Shown here: positions 38,028-46,997 of the stretch, in pieces | Layout: each line of letters opens with the position of its first letter | How positions within the stretch are numbered: position 1 is the first letter of the stretch | Source of the DNA: [Clostridium] celerecrescens 18A | Lineage (GTDB): Bacteria; Bacillota; Clostridia; Lachnospirales; Lachnospiraceae | Direction: 5' to 3' | Length of the DNA: 64,000 nt | NCBI RefSeq assembly: GCF_002797975.1 | Contig: NZ_PGET01000001.1 | Location: forward strand, 1,984,001-2,048,000 | The notes under the pieces: model-generated | What the model saw: only the letters and a program-made list of their open reading frames with translations | Databases searched by the model: none | What the model was told of the DNA's origin: nothing | Program-made: the position numbers and the translations under genes

Positions 38028-39209
38028 TTATATCAGCGAAAGCTTCTCCATAGCCCTTTTCATCCTCTCTAAGCCTTCCATCAGCTTTCCCCGGGGACAC
38101 CCCAGATTCATCCGGAGGTAATTCTCATCCCCATAAACCTTTCCCGGCATGATTCCGACCTTTCCCTCATGGACAAGCGCATTCTGTATGGCACCGCTGT
38201 CTGCACCCACTCTGCTCATATCAATCCAGGCCAGATAAGTGGCTTCCGGCATGCGGAATCTCACTCCGGTATCCGCCAGTTCCTTTTCCACAAAGATGGA
38301 CAATTCCTTCATATTTCCCCTGATATAGGTGCACAGCTGGTCTGCGTAATCCATACATTCCCCGTAGCCTGTCATCATGGCATGCATCCCCATAAGGCTG
38401 ACGGAGTTGAGAAAATCCCTGTTTCGCATCCGGGAAATAAACGGATCACGGATTCCTTTATCGGGAAGGACACAGTAAGAGCCTATAAGGCCGGGCGTGT
38501 TAAAAGTCTTGCTGGCGGAGCTGACCAGATACAGCTGGTCATATTGATTCCCATATTTAAGAATCGGACAATGCTTCCGGTCTGTCAAAATCACATCCGA
38601 GTGTATCTCATCCGAAATGATTGTAACCTGATGCTTTCTGCACAATTCCACCATCCGGTCCATTTCATCCGTAGTCCAGACCCGGCCCGTAGGATTGTGA
38701 GGGGAGCAAAGCAGGAAAATCCGGCACTCCTTAACCAGGTTCTCGAACCGGATAAAATCGATTTCATACCTGCCGTTTTCCGGTATAAGCCGCAGAGGGA
38801 CCATTTCCCGGTTATTGTCTTTAATTACGTGATAAAAGGCATCATACATGGGTTCAAACACCAGTACCCTGTCATGCTCACGGCTCAGCAGGCGAAAAAG
38901 CACTGCAATGGAATACAGAACCGATGGGCTGTAGACCACCCAATCCGGGCTGACCAAAACCTTGTGTCGGTCAGCAAAGTATCCTGCCACAGCACCTTTA
39001 AATTCTTCATGGTTCCACCGGCTGTAGCCATAGATTCCATGTTCCACCACTTCCAAAAGCTTTTTCCTGATTGGCCAGGGCACCATGAAATCCGTATCAG
39101 AAATGGAAAAGGGAAGCAAATCCTCCTCTCCGAACCGGTCTTTTATATAATCCCACTGGGTACAATATGTTCCCCGTCTGTCAATTATTTGATCAAAATT
39201 ATACTTCAT
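38028..39209 (-). CDS. PatB/MalY-family PLP-dependent C-S lyase or aminotransferase
   Basis: A 393-residue fold-type I PLP enzyme. LPFSISDTDFMVPWPIRKKL is the N-terminal signature of the MalY/PatB group, LLCSPHNPTGRVWTTDEM binds the cofactor, ISDEIHSDVIL holds the cofactor Asp, and SSASKTFNTPGLIGSY contains the PLP-binding Lys. Members cleave cystathionine or other Cys-S conjugates. Last gene of an operon with two aminopeptidases, suggesting it acts on an amino acid released from an imported peptide. The start follows GAGGCGGAAG inside the end of the M42 gene. Confidence 0.9.
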   Translation of the reverse strand: MKYNFDQIIDRRGTYCTQWDYIKDRFGEEDLLPFSISDTDFMVPWPIRKKLLEVVEHGIYGYSRWNHEEFKGAVAGYFADRHKVLVSPDWVVYSPSVLYSIAVLFRLLSREHDRVLVFEPMYDAFYHVIKDNNREMVPLRLIPENGRYEIDFIRFENLVKECRIFLLCSPHNPTGRVWTTDEMDRMVELCRKHQVTIISDEIHSDVILTDRKHCPILKYGNQYDQLYLVSSASKTFNTPGLIGSYCVLPDKGIRDPFISRMRNRDFLNSVSLMGMHAMMTGYGECMDYADQLCTYIRGNMKELSIFVEKELADTGVRFRMPEATYLAWIDMSRVGADSGAIQNALVHEGKVGIMPGKVYGDENYLRMNLGCPRGKLMEGLERMKRAMEKLSLI

Positions 39210-40254
39210 ATACTTCCGCCTCAAATCCGATCTGCCTGCAGACCTCTTTATCCAGCTTTATCAGCAGGCACTCCAGCAAATCCACCATCTGCTCCATATC
39301 CCGGTAACATGCAATGGAATAGGGAGAATGTCCATAGCGCGTCGGAATTCCCAGCACCACGGCAGGATGTCCCGTTCCGTCCTGATGAAGCACACCGCCA
39401 TCCGTTCCTCCGTTTAAGAACATATCGTCCTGCACATGGATATCAAGCTCCTTTGCACAACGGCGTACCAGCTCCACCATGGCGCGGTTGCTTACAACGG
39501 TTTTGTCATAGTGAACGATCATAGGCCCCTTTCCAATCTGCCGGTTATTGGTGTGGTCACGCACGAACTCATTTCCGCTGCAGGCTGCATCCAATACAAT
39601 GCAGATATCCGGAAGCACAACTCTTGCCGCTGTTTTTGCGCCTCTCGTCCCCACTTCCTCGGAACTGGTAAATGCATAGCTGATACGGTTCGGATGAACG
39701 TTCCCATCCATCCGTTTCATTAACTCTCCCATCACCCAGCAGCCCGCCCTGTCATCAAGGGCCCTGGCGGCAAAACGGCCATTTTCGTATTCCCTGTAAA
39801 CGGAAGAGAAAGTTACCATATCTCCAGGCTGCACTCCAAGGTCCATGACCTCCTCTAAACCGTCCTGCCCCATATCCACATAAAGGCCTGTTGCCTCTTT
39901 TTTACCTTCGTCATATACTGCGTTTAATATCCCTTTATACTCCCTGCCGCCGGCAGTTGTGACTGTTACTTCCTGCATGAAGCTGGAAAAGGTCCGTACA
40001 TTTCCAACGGGCAGCACCATCACCATCCCCTGGCTGGAAATGGACCGCACCAGAAATCCCACCTCATCCATATGGGCGGCTAAAAGGATCGACGGCCCTT
40101 CTCCCCCCTGGGTGAAAATGATGCTGCCAAGACCGTCATAAGCCAATTCCTGGGCATAGGGCGTGCAATTTTTACGCAGTACATCCCTAACCCGGCGTTC
40201 ATTGGAGGCCACCGCCTTGGCCTCACATAATTCTTTTAAAAATTCTTTATCCAT
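39199..40254 (-). CDS. M42-family metallo-aminopeptidase (FrvX/YpdE-like)
   Basis: A 351-residue di-metal aminopeptidase (PF05343). ILLAAHMDEVGFLVRSISSQ has the first metal His and Asp, ARALDDRAGCWVMGELM the bridging Asp, FTSSEEVGTRGAKTAARV the catalytic Glu pair, CIVLDAACSGN the Asp ligand, and GGTDGGVLHQDGTG the last His. Such enzymes form large tetrahedral assemblies trimming short peptides. Its operon partners are an M24 peptidase and a fructose-type PTS. The ATG with AAGGAG was chosen. Confidence 0.93.
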   Translation of the reverse strand: MDKEFLKELCEAKAVASNERRVRDVLRKNCTPYAQELAYDGLGSIIFTQGGEGPSILLAAHMDEVGFLVRSISSQGMVMVLPVGNVRTFSSFMQEVTVTTAGGREYKGILNAVYDEGKKEATGLYVDMGQDGLEEVMDLGVQPGDMVTFSSVYREYENGRFAARALDDRAGCWVMGELMKRMDGNVHPNRISYAFTSSEEVGTRGAKTAARVVLPDICIVLDAACSGNEFVRDHTNNRQIGKGPMIVHYDKTVVSNRAMVELVRRCAKELDIHVQDDMFLNGGTDGGVLHQDGTGHPAVVLGIPTRYGHSPYSIACYRDMEQMVDLLECLLIKLDKEVCRQIGFEAEVYEV

Positions 40255-40267
40255 ATAAAAAGACTCC

Positions 40268-41353
40268 TTATCCCACAACAGTCAGTTCCCTGGGCGAGGA
40301 TGTGAGCAGACGGCAGCCTTCTTCCGTAACAAGAACATCATCCTCAATGCGTACACCACACTGTCCTTCCAGATAGATTCCAGGTTCCACAGTCATGACC
40401 ATACCGGGCACCAGAACCCTTTCGTCTCCAGGTGCGAAATCAGGCAGCTCGTGGCAGGCAATCCCCAGACCGTGTCCAAGATTGTGAGAAAATGCCGGGC
40501 CATATCCTGCTTTCTCAATCACGTCTCTGGCAGCCCGGTCGATATCACTGCATTTTTTTACCGGACCAATGGCACGGATAGCCGTCTCCTGGGCTTTTTT
40601 CACGGTCTCATATACCCGTCGCATGTTAAGATCAACCCGCTGCACCGCAATTGTCCGGGTGATATCAGAACAGTATTCTCCCACCCGGACGCCGAAATCC
40701 ATGGTAACAAAATCTCCGGCTTCAATGACCTTATGACCTGCCTTGGCGTGGGGCATAGCGCCATTTATTCCACTGGCAACAATCACATCAAAGGACTCTT
40801 TCTGCGCCCCCAGTTCTTTCATATAATAAATCAGGCGGTTCTCCACCTGTTTTTCCGTCATTCCGGCTTTGATCTGACCGAGGATATAGGAATAACCCCG
40901 GTCAGCAATCTCACAGGCCCTGCTAATACAGAAAATTTCATCTTCCGTCTTCACCATGCGAATGGAATCCGGCGACACGGGCACAAGCTCTGACATCAGT
41001 CCCGCTTTCAGTTTCTGGTACTGTGCAAAAGAGACGGCCTCCGCCTCAAAGCCCAGTTTTTTGACAGACTCTTCCTTCGAAATCCGGTTTATGTACTCCA
41101 TATACCCACAGTTTTTGTCCGCCAGCAAAACCCTGGCATTCATTTCCTTAAGGGCTCCGGCCATCCGCTCCTTTTGCTGTACATAATACCGTCCATCCAC
41201 AATGGAATAACAGCCCTTTTGGGTAAGCAGCACATAACCGCTGCCGCTGTATAGCCCTGCCGTGTAACATTTATTTTCTCTGGATACCAGCAGCAGTCCA
41301 TCCAGACCGTTTCGTTCCATAAACTGCCATACACTTTTCAGATGGAGTTCCAT
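40268..41353 (-). CDS. M24-family Xaa-Pro aminopeptidase (YpdF-like)
   Basis: A 361-residue creatinase/aminopeptidase P-type enzyme. The N-terminal domain has LDGLLLVSRENKCYTAGLYS. The catalytic M24 domain has VTMDFGVRVGEYCSDITRTI (two Asp metal ligands), FSHNLGHGLGIACHELPDFA (His) and MVMTVEPGIYLEGQCGVRIE (two Glu). It removes N-terminal residues before Pro. Directly after the PTS IIC gene and before the M42 gene, the same pairing as E. coli ypdF-ypdE. Confidence 0.93.
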   Translation of the reverse strand: MELHLKSVWQFMERNGLDGLLLVSRENKCYTAGLYSGSGYVLLTQKGCYSIVDGRYYVQQKERMAGALKEMNARVLLADKNCGYMEYINRISKEESVKKLGFEAEAVSFAQYQKLKAGLMSELVPVSPDSIRMVKTEDEIFCISRACEIADRGYSYILGQIKAGMTEKQVENRLIYYMKELGAQKESFDVIVASGINGAMPHAKAGHKVIEAGDFVTMDFGVRVGEYCSDITRTIAVQRVDLNMRRVYETVKKAQETAIRAIGPVKKCSDIDRAARDVIEKAGYGPAFSHNLGHGLGIACHELPDFAPGDERVLVPGMVMTVEPGIYLEGQCGVRIEDDVLVTEEGCRLLTSSPRELTVVG

Positions 41354-41372
41354 TCTGCCATCTCCTGTTCTA

Positions 41373-42635
41373 TCAGTCGTTGGAATCTACCGTCAGCCTG
41401 CCTTTTAGTATCATATTGTTGCGGATAAATATGACCAGCAAAGCCGTCACTACAGCTCCGACCACGATTCCCGCGATATAGGCCGGAATGTTCTGGCACA
41501 AAGGCCATGCCCATACAGCGGACTCCGGGAACCACTGCACCGCACCGAATATAGTGGCAGAAAGGGAACCGCATATAGCACCGATCATGTAAGAGGGAAT
41601 GATTACCTTAGGCATTTCCAGTGCAAATGGAATGGCTCCCTCAGAGATTCCCATCAGTGCCAGAAACATGGCAGTCTTCCCCTGAGGGTAGAACTGCTTA
41701 TCAAACACATGGCGCTTTACTACCAGACGATCAATCAAGGTCGCTAGCCCCAATCCAAAGGAAGGAACGACTATGGCAACTACACGGGCAGTAATTGGCA
41801 GTACCTTATCGGTTGTAAATCCAAGTGCAACAAACCCGGCTGCTTTGTTGATAGGGCCGCCTAGATCAATGGCCGTAGCAGCAGACAGAGCAATGGTATA
41901 CCCATAAGACCCTGCCTTTCCGGCTGCCGACAGTCCCGACTTGATCAGGCTATTCAACATTCCCCCAAGAGGCGTTACCACCAGATGCATGCCCAGCATG
42001 ACAAACACGGCCGCCAGCATGGGAATCAGGAATGTGGATTTGAATGCCAGCATATTGTGGCTCACTTTAATCTTCTGGTTCAAAAACTTTACAAAATACC
42101 CGGCTGCAATGGCTATGATCAGCGCTCCTAAAAATGTAGAAGCTACGGGCGAGGCAGCCGTCCAGGTTCCATCCACAAGGCTCACAACTGCAGTTGGCTT
42201 TGTGGCCATTAAGCCGCCGATAAAACCGGCCGGAAATGCCAGCTTGCCGCCGATGGAATTCGCCATAAAAGCCGCAAACATAGGAATCGCAAATCCGAAC
42301 AGCGTTCCGCCAAAGTTCGCACATAATTCGGAAAATTTCAAAAGAAATAAGTTAAATCCAACATAATCTCCACTGTTCATGGCATCCAGAATACCTATGG
42401 ACGGGTCCACGCTCAGGATTACATATGGAATAAGCTGTGAAAATGCAAGAATCAATCCGCCCATGATCAGGAATGGAATCATGTTGCTGATACCGGTCAT
42501 TACGTGACGTGACAATGTATCCCAAATCCCCTTTTTCTCCTGAAACTCCGGTTTCTGCTGTACAGACTTATTGGAGCTGCCTGCATTTTTGTTTTCTGCC
42601 TGCCCTGTCAATGCACTCCTCTTTGTAATTGCCAT
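41373..42635 (-). CDS. PTS fructose-family IIC component
   Basis: A 420-residue membrane channel of the fructose/mannitol PTS class. An N-terminal polar segment of about 35 residues is followed by WDTLSRHVMTGISNMIPFLI, the usual start of the IIC domain, then eight or so hydrophobic segments. FPAGFIGGLMATK and MGISEGAIPFALEMPKVIIP (conserved GISEGAIPF) belong to the sugar site. No fused IIB or IIA domain; these are separate genes upstream. Confidence 0.93.
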   Translation of the reverse strand: MAITKRSALTGQAENKNAGSSNKSVQQKPEFQEKKGIWDTLSRHVMTGISNMIPFLIMGGLILAFSQLIPYVILSVDPSIGILDAMNSGDYVGFNLFLLKFSELCANFGGTLFGFAIPMFAAFMANSIGGKLAFPAGFIGGLMATKPTAVVSLVDGTWTAASPVASTFLGALIIAIAAGYFVKFLNQKIKVSHNMLAFKSTFLIPMLAAVFVMLGMHLVVTPLGGMLNSLIKSGLSAAGKAGSYGYTIALSAATAIDLGGPINKAAGFVALGFTTDKVLPITARVVAIVVPSFGLGLATLIDRLVVKRHVFDKQFYPQGKTAMFLALMGISEGAIPFALEMPKVIIPSYMIGAICGSLSATIFGAVQWFPESAVWAWPLCQNIPAYIAGIVVGAVVTALLVIFIRNNMILKGRLTVDSND

Positions 42636-42664
42636 CTTCTTTTATCCCCCTTATCTCTCGTTTT

Positions 42665-42982
42665 TCACTCTTCCATGCTTTCAATTTCCTGAATAATCCC
42701 CTTGGCATTCTTAATCGCATCCTGAAGGCCGATTTCGTAAATATCATAGGCGTCAAAGCGCTCATTGTTCTGGGGTGCGATGGCAACGGCATGAATAATA
42801 ATATCTGCCTCAGCGATTTCTGCCGGGGTCAGCTCATTTTGAATTCCATCCGCCCCCTGGGTCTCCACCTTTACGTCGTATCCCAGTTCCTTTGCCGCAT
42901 CCTCTAAGGCCTGAGCCGCCATAAAGGTATGGGCCAGCCCCATGGTACATGCGCATAATGCTACTAATTTTTTCTTTGCCAT
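42665..42982 (-). CDS. PTS fructose-family IIB component
   Basis: A 105-residue phosphotransfer subunit (PF02302). KKLVALCACTMGLAHTFMAA contains the active-site Cys followed by the GLAHT loop. The usual Pro after Cys is replaced. GYDVKVETQGADGIQNELTP and EADIIIHAVAI complete the fold. It passes phosphate from IIA to the incoming sugar. Confidence 0.93.
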   Translation of the reverse strand: MAKKKLVALCACTMGLAHTFMAAQALEDAAKELGYDVKVETQGADGIQNELTPAEIAEADIIIHAVAIAPQNNERFDAYDIYEIGLQDAIKNAKGIIQEIESMEE

Positions 42983-43061
42983 TATTTTTCCTCTTTCTCA
43001 TTATTTTTTATATTTATCATCCGGGCGTCCCCAGAAGAATCAACTTCTCAAATGAAATTCA

Positions 43062-43526
43062 TCAGTTTATAGACACCGCCTGATGAATGACCTCGTAAAT
43101 CTCCCCGGCGGAATCAGACTCCATAAGCCTGTTCCGGAATTCCTGTTTCATCAGCATTCTCGAAAGGGATGCCAGAATCTGAATGTGCTCATTTCCGTAA
43201 TTCTCCTTTGGAACAATTAAAGCAATCATAATATGAACCGGCTTGCCGTCAAAGGATTCCCACTCCAGTTCATTGTTCGATTTCACCACAATGATTCCCG
43301 TCTGAACTACGGATTCACAACGGGTATGAGGAATTGCAAACCCGTCCTCCATGCCGGTAGGACCCTGAGACTCCCGTTCCAAAAATCCCTTATAAGTTCC
43401 TTCCACATCCCGGCACAGCCCTAAGCTTACCGCCTTTTCTGCGATGGAACGAAGCGCTTCCTCCTTACTCCCAAATTCCATCCCGGTAAAAATATAATCT
43501 TTTTTGATCACTTCCTTCGTCATCAT
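43062..43526 (-). CDS. PTS fructose-family IIA component
   Basis: A 154-residue PTS_EIIA_2 domain. REsqGPTGMEDGFAIPHTRC has the phospho-His in IPHT, and KPVHIMIALIVPKENYGNEH is the second conserved block. The start ATG shares one base with the stop codon of the upstream regulator gene (TGATG), implying translational coupling, and GAGAGGTG serves as ribosome binding site. Confidence 0.92.
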   Translation of the reverse strand: MMTKEVIKKDYIFTGMEFGSKEEALRSIAEKAVSLGLCRDVEGTYKGFLERESQGPTGMEDGFAIPHTRCESVVQTGIIVVKSNNELEWESFDGKPVHIMIALIVPKENYGNEHIQILASLSRMLMKQEFRNRLMESDSAGEIYEVIHQAVSIN

Positions 43527-45409
43527 CACACCTCTCTCCCGCACATAATATTTTGAAATGTATAAAAATCATCCGCCTGTATGAGGCGGCGCACCAGTTC
43601 CTCTGAGTGGACCACTTTATACAGCGTTCTGAAAATCCGGGCATACTGGTTTCCAGACTGGTTAAAACAGGCTAAAAATACCATCTGAACCATCTCGCTC
43701 CCCCATTGAACGGGATTATCCAAAATCCCTATAGCAATACAGGAAGAGAATTCTCCCTGCATCAGCACATGAGGCACGGCCACCAGATTTCCAACCTCTG
43801 TGGAACTGATCCTTTCACGCTTTTCTATGGCGTTTATCATCTGGCTTCCAATTCCTTTGTTTCGTTCCAGCATAGCACCCAGCTTTTTAATGGCCTGGAA
43901 CCGGTTCTCCGCACTGATATATCCAAAGCAGTCCGGGTCAAAATACCTCATTAACTCCTTTTCAATGCATATCTTCTGCCAGATCTGCTCCTGAATACCG
44001 GAAATTGCTTTCTCGCCCAGAAGATCATGGGAAACGATTACAGGAACATTTCCCTCATACTCATCCATAGGAACCGCTGAAATAATCACATCCGGCTCCC
44101 GGTCCAAAGCCAGCTTTAAATATCGGACCGGATACACGCTGCAGATAAATATATTCTGAACTTCGCTCTGAATTTTCTCCAGAATCATCTGAGACGTGCC
44201 GATTCCGTAATTGCATAGGATCACCGCCTTAATCCGCTCTCCGGACTGGGGTTCATAAACACCTAAATAAACGGTCAGATAACCGATCTCATCCTCATTG
44301 ATGGAAACGCCGAACCGCTCCTCAAAGCGCTGTGCCATCAGGATGGCATAATTCATTTCCAGAGGATAGCTGTTTTTGATCTGTCCGATAATGGGATTGG
44401 GCGAGTAGTTTCCGGCTCTGGCCCTCTGCATCAGGGCCTTCAAGTGCATGCTTAAAACATTCATCACTTTCTCATCCTGATTATAGGAAATCCCTGTAAG
44501 CTGAGAAATCTCCGCTAAAAAGTCATTGACGAACCGGCGCATTTCCTCACAGCCAGCGGTATCCGCAAGGTTTAAGTTATATCCCATAAAACCGGAACAC
44601 ACCATGACATAAAAGCACTCCTCCTCTGCAACTGCAATATGGAATTCCTTACCCAGTGCCTCCATAATAGAGCGTATCATCTGATAGTTATGGCCGGAAA
44701 TGGAGGCTCCAAGCTTCATTCCGGTGACTTGACGCCCTTTTCTGTTCCGTGAAAGGGCGATGATGATTCTTGCAATCAGATTGTTTAAATCCATATCTGC
44801 CACTATCATTCCGTATTCCTGAATGTATCCGAACACCAATTCATCCGTCCGTTCAAGCTCTTCCTCAGAAATGTTATAAATTCCTGTATTCACAAGCTTT
44901 GCATTACAGTAATCCAGGCCAATGTCCCCCAAAAGAGTGCGGATATCTGTTTCTTCCCCCGTAATGGAGAGGCCATAATAAGGCTTACCGGCAAGGGTCA
45001 GCCTGTATCTGCCTAAAAAATCCTTCACATCTGCGGTCATTTTATTTAAGGTGGACGAGCTTAAAAACATGATATCGCTGAGTTTCTCAATGGTGATCTC
45101 ATCCCGGTCGATGATTTCTAGAATCATCTCATGAATCCGTTTATCTCCATCTTTCTGGCGGTATTCTTTCTGGGTAAGAAGAGGCTTTAATGCCGCCTTG
45201 TTTCCCTCCAAAGCATACCCCTGTCCCCTTTTACGGGAAATGGACACATCAAACGTTTTCAGTTCCTCACTTAGAACCGAGAGATACCGCATTACCGTTC
45301 TGGAAGAGATTCCAAGCCGTTTCGCCAACTCTTCCCCATCCATGGCATTATCCTGATGCATCAGGCAATTCAAAAGCTGTATCTGCTTTTGTGTCAAATC
45401 CTGTATCAT
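43526..45409 (-). CDS. PRD-domain transcriptional regulator with IIB and IIA modules (MtlR/LicR-like)
   Basis: A 627-residue regulator. N-terminal helix-turn-helix: DGEELAKRLGISSRTVMRYL. A second HTH-like stretch (ITIEKLSDIMFLSSSTLNKM) follows. Two PRD domains fill about residues 170-395, with conserved His in MNVLSMHLKALMQR. Then a IIB-like part (VILCNYGIGTSQMILEKIQS, Cys present) and a C-terminal IIA domain (LVAVPHVLMQGEFSSCIAIG, His in VPH). It should activate its own operon when the substrate is absent from or flowing through the PTS, by phosphorylation of PRD and IIB residues. First gene of the PTS-peptidase operon. Confidence 0.92.
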   Translation of the reverse strand: MIQDLTQKQIQLLNCLMHQDNAMDGEELAKRLGISSRTVMRYLSVLSEELKTFDVSISRKRGQGYALEGNKAALKPLLTQKEYRQKDGDKRIHEMILEIIDRDEITIEKLSDIMFLSSSTLNKMTADVKDFLGRYRLTLAGKPYYGLSITGEETDIRTLLGDIGLDYCNAKLVNTGIYNISEEELERTDELVFGYIQEYGMIVADMDLNNLIARIIIALSRNRKGRQVTGMKLGASISGHNYQMIRSIMEALGKEFHIAVAEEECFYVMVCSGFMGYNLNLADTAGCEEMRRFVNDFLAEISQLTGISYNQDEKVMNVLSMHLKALMQRARAGNYSPNPIIGQIKNSYPLEMNYAILMAQRFEERFGVSINEDEIGYLTVYLGVYEPQSGERIKAVILCNYGIGTSQMILEKIQSEVQNIFICSVYPVRYLKLALDREPDVIISAVPMDEYEGNVPVIVSHDLLGEKAISGIQEQIWQKICIEKELMRYFDPDCFGYISAENRFQAIKKLGAMLERNKGIGSQMINAIEKRERISSTEVGNLVAVPHVLMQGEFSSCIAIGILDNPVQWGSEMVQMVFLACFNQSGNQYARIFRTLYKVVHSEELVRRLIQADDFYTFQNIMCGREV

Positions 45410-45506
45410 ACAATCACTTTCCTTCTGGTTTTATTATGCTCCTAAGCAGTATAACTTTCCATTCATTCCTTGTCATCAGAAAATGACAGGAGGTGGAAAG
45501 AAAAAA

Positions 45507-45528
45507 GAGGAGCCAAAGCAGACTCCTC
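45507..45528 (-). terminator. Terminator-like hairpin in the regulator leader
   Basis: The stem GAGGAG/CTCCTC is followed on the minus strand by six T, about 100 bases before the PRD regulator start. Short stem, so weak evidence. It may be a leader attenuator or the end of an unseen transcript. Confidence 0.4.
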
Positions 45529-45670
45529 CAGATTGTCCCATATTTGAATAATAGACCTAGTGACCCTAAGGTTTTTTATCAATCAATTCCCCTTTCTTTT
45601 TAATAACACGTATCTTAAATTTATTTATGCATATATTATAAAGATGAGTAAAGTCATAAAGAGGCCACGA

Positions 45671-46264
45671 ATGCACATATGTAATTTAGGTACAATCAGG
45701 CAAGTTGGACGAATGCTACAAATCCATAATGCAGTGGTTGATGAGGTTTTTCTTATTAATAATAATACCGGATATCTTGACATTCTCTACGCCAATTATG
45801 AACAAAATGAGGCCATATCGGAATCCTTAAGACTTAATGTAACCATTAGCACTGTCATACTAAATTCATACGGCTATCATATATTCTTATCCGACATCGA
45901 AGAAGGCATGTTGGTAGATTCCTTATTTTCACCAATTAATGTAGGACTCACTCCGCCACAGGTAGATGCAGATTTAATTGTTGCAAGAACATACGATCAG
46001 CCGCCACTGAGCTTTGTTATAGATCGAATCGCAAAAGTAGATATCGATAACTCTTTTCTCTATACTGGCGATCCTAATAATACAGATAATCAAATAAAAT
46101 TTAATATCAGCAATATAACTACAATTCGAGATAAAGACAGCAACCCTGTTCCTCTTCGTTCGCTTCATCCTGGTTTATTAGTGGACGTGATCGTGGCTCA
46201 TACCAATTTTCAAAATACGATTATTCCAAATGAAGCCGATGCTCTTCATGTCCAAGTATTATAA
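45671..46264 (+). CDS. Hypothetical protein with two similar beta-rich repeats
   Basis: I do not recognise this 197-residue protein. It has no signal peptide or membrane helix. Two stretches resemble each other: DIEEGMLVDSLFSPINVGLT followed by PPQVDADLIVAR, and SLHPGLLVDVIVAHTNFQNT followed by IIPNEADALHVQVL. The shared pattern is (E/P)G-(M/L)-LVD, then a loop, P and a DAD/ADA turn with valines, suggesting two copies of a small barrel-like domain. The ATG at 45671 has AAAGAGG six bases upstream. In-frame starts at 45644 or earlier lack a binding site. Single gene with its own terminator, opposite in direction to its neighbours. Confidence 0.75.
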   Translation: MHICNLGTIRQVGRMLQIHNAVVDEVFLINNNTGYLDILYANYEQNEAISESLRLNVTISTVILNSYGYHIFLSDIEEGMLVDSLFSPINVGLTPPQVDADLIVARTYDQPPLSFVIDRIAKVDIDNSFLYTGDPNNTDNQIKFNISNITTIRDKDSNPVPLRSLHPGLLVDVIVAHTNFQNTIIPNEADALHVQVL

Positions 46265-46278
46265 ATATTACTTAATGC

Positions 46279-46304
46279 CCAGCAGGATTCAGCCAGCCTG
46301 CTGG
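46279..46304 (+). terminator. Intrinsic terminator
   Basis: An 8-bp stem CCAGCAGG/CCTGCTGG followed by five T, 15 bases after the stop of the plus-strand hypothetical gene. Confidence 0.9.
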
Positions 46305-46442
46305 TTTTTGTTTTATCCTTAATCACCTTTTTCTACTTTCACAAACTCTTCACAGTTTCATCAAACTCCCGTCACATTTTACAGGTATATTCATAAATGT
46401 AAAGAGGCCAATAACCCTTTAAAATAAAACTTTTTTTCATAC

Positions 46443-46473
46443 AGCCGGCAGGATTCCCCCGATCTTGCCGGCT
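46443..46473. repeat. GC-rich inverted repeat in a gap
   Basis: AGCCGGCA/TGCCGGCT arms of 8 bp with partly paired interior. No T-run on either side, so not a clear terminator. The rest of 46305-46540 shows nothing. Confidence 0.6.
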
Positions 46474-46540
46474 CCTCCCTTTTATCAGACAAAACATATC
46501 TGCTCCTTGAAAACCCACATTGGAAATGCTGCTATTTAAT

Positions 46541-46816
46541 TTATTCCTGACCTTTCGCAGGTTCCTGAAGCAGTTCCTTTATCTGCGGTATGGTTTTGCC
46601 GTTCTGATGCATTTCCCTTATTTCCTCTATACGGGTGATTGCTTCTTCACGTTTGAATCTCCTGGTCAGATTCGTTTCTGCCTGTTCAAAAGGCAGCATC
46701 CCCTCTTCTGTATAGAACTTTAGGGTGCTGTATCTGGTATTGGTCAGTCGTACCAATTCTCCGATTGATACATATTCTGATTCCATTATTTTTTCAATTG
46801 TTCGTTGCCTTGACAT
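46541..46816 (-). CDS. Small MerR-like DNA-binding protein
   Basis: A 91-residue protein. YVSIGELVRLTNTRYSTLKF then YTEEGMLPFEQAE is a MerR-type winged helix, followed by RRFKREEAITRIEEIREM and a short helical tail. It lacks the long dimerisation helix and ligand domain of full MerR regulators. A strong AAGGAGC site overlaps the stop of the upstream relic (46827-46997), so it was once the second gene of a pair. Confidence 0.75.
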   Translation of the reverse strand: MSRQRTIEKIMESEYVSIGELVRLTNTRYSTLKFYTEEGMLPFEQAETNLTRRFKREEAITRIEEIREMHQNGKTIPQIKELLQEPAKGQE

Positions 46817-46826
46817 AACAAGCTCC

Positions 46827-46997
46827 TTACAGATTGTAACGACGTAATCTTACTCCATGGATTGGCATTCTGCCGCTGATTGCTTCAGGGATTAGTTCAT
46901 ATTTAATATTATCAATTTTTACAACCGGAACTGCACCTTCCCGAAGCACCTCATATACATGTCCCTGTGAAAATACCCGATCTAATACATTCTTCAA
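46827..46997 (-). pseudogene. 3' relic of an unidentified gene upstream of the MerR-like gene
   Basis: A minus-strand frame with coding character but no start: LKNVLDRVFSQGHVYEVLRE, then VPVVKIDNIKYELIPEAISG and RMPIHGVRLRRYNL-stop. A stop codon precedes it in frame, and it overlaps the end of the BNR gene in another frame. Its stop abuts the MerR-like gene's ribosome binding site. I do not recognise the family. It is probably the truncated tail of a former operon partner. Confidence 0.5.

Noticed and set aside
38169..39524. A 451-codon open frame on the plus strand
   Set aside because: It lies opposite the PatB/MalY and M42 genes, has no family motifs, and its composition mirrors the antisense of well-conserved coding sequence.
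45507..45528. RAT/antiterminator site for the PRD regulator
   Set aside because: The regulator has N-terminal DNA-binding helix-turn-helix domains, not a CAT RNA-binding domain, so an RNA antitermination role is unlikely; the hairpin is short.
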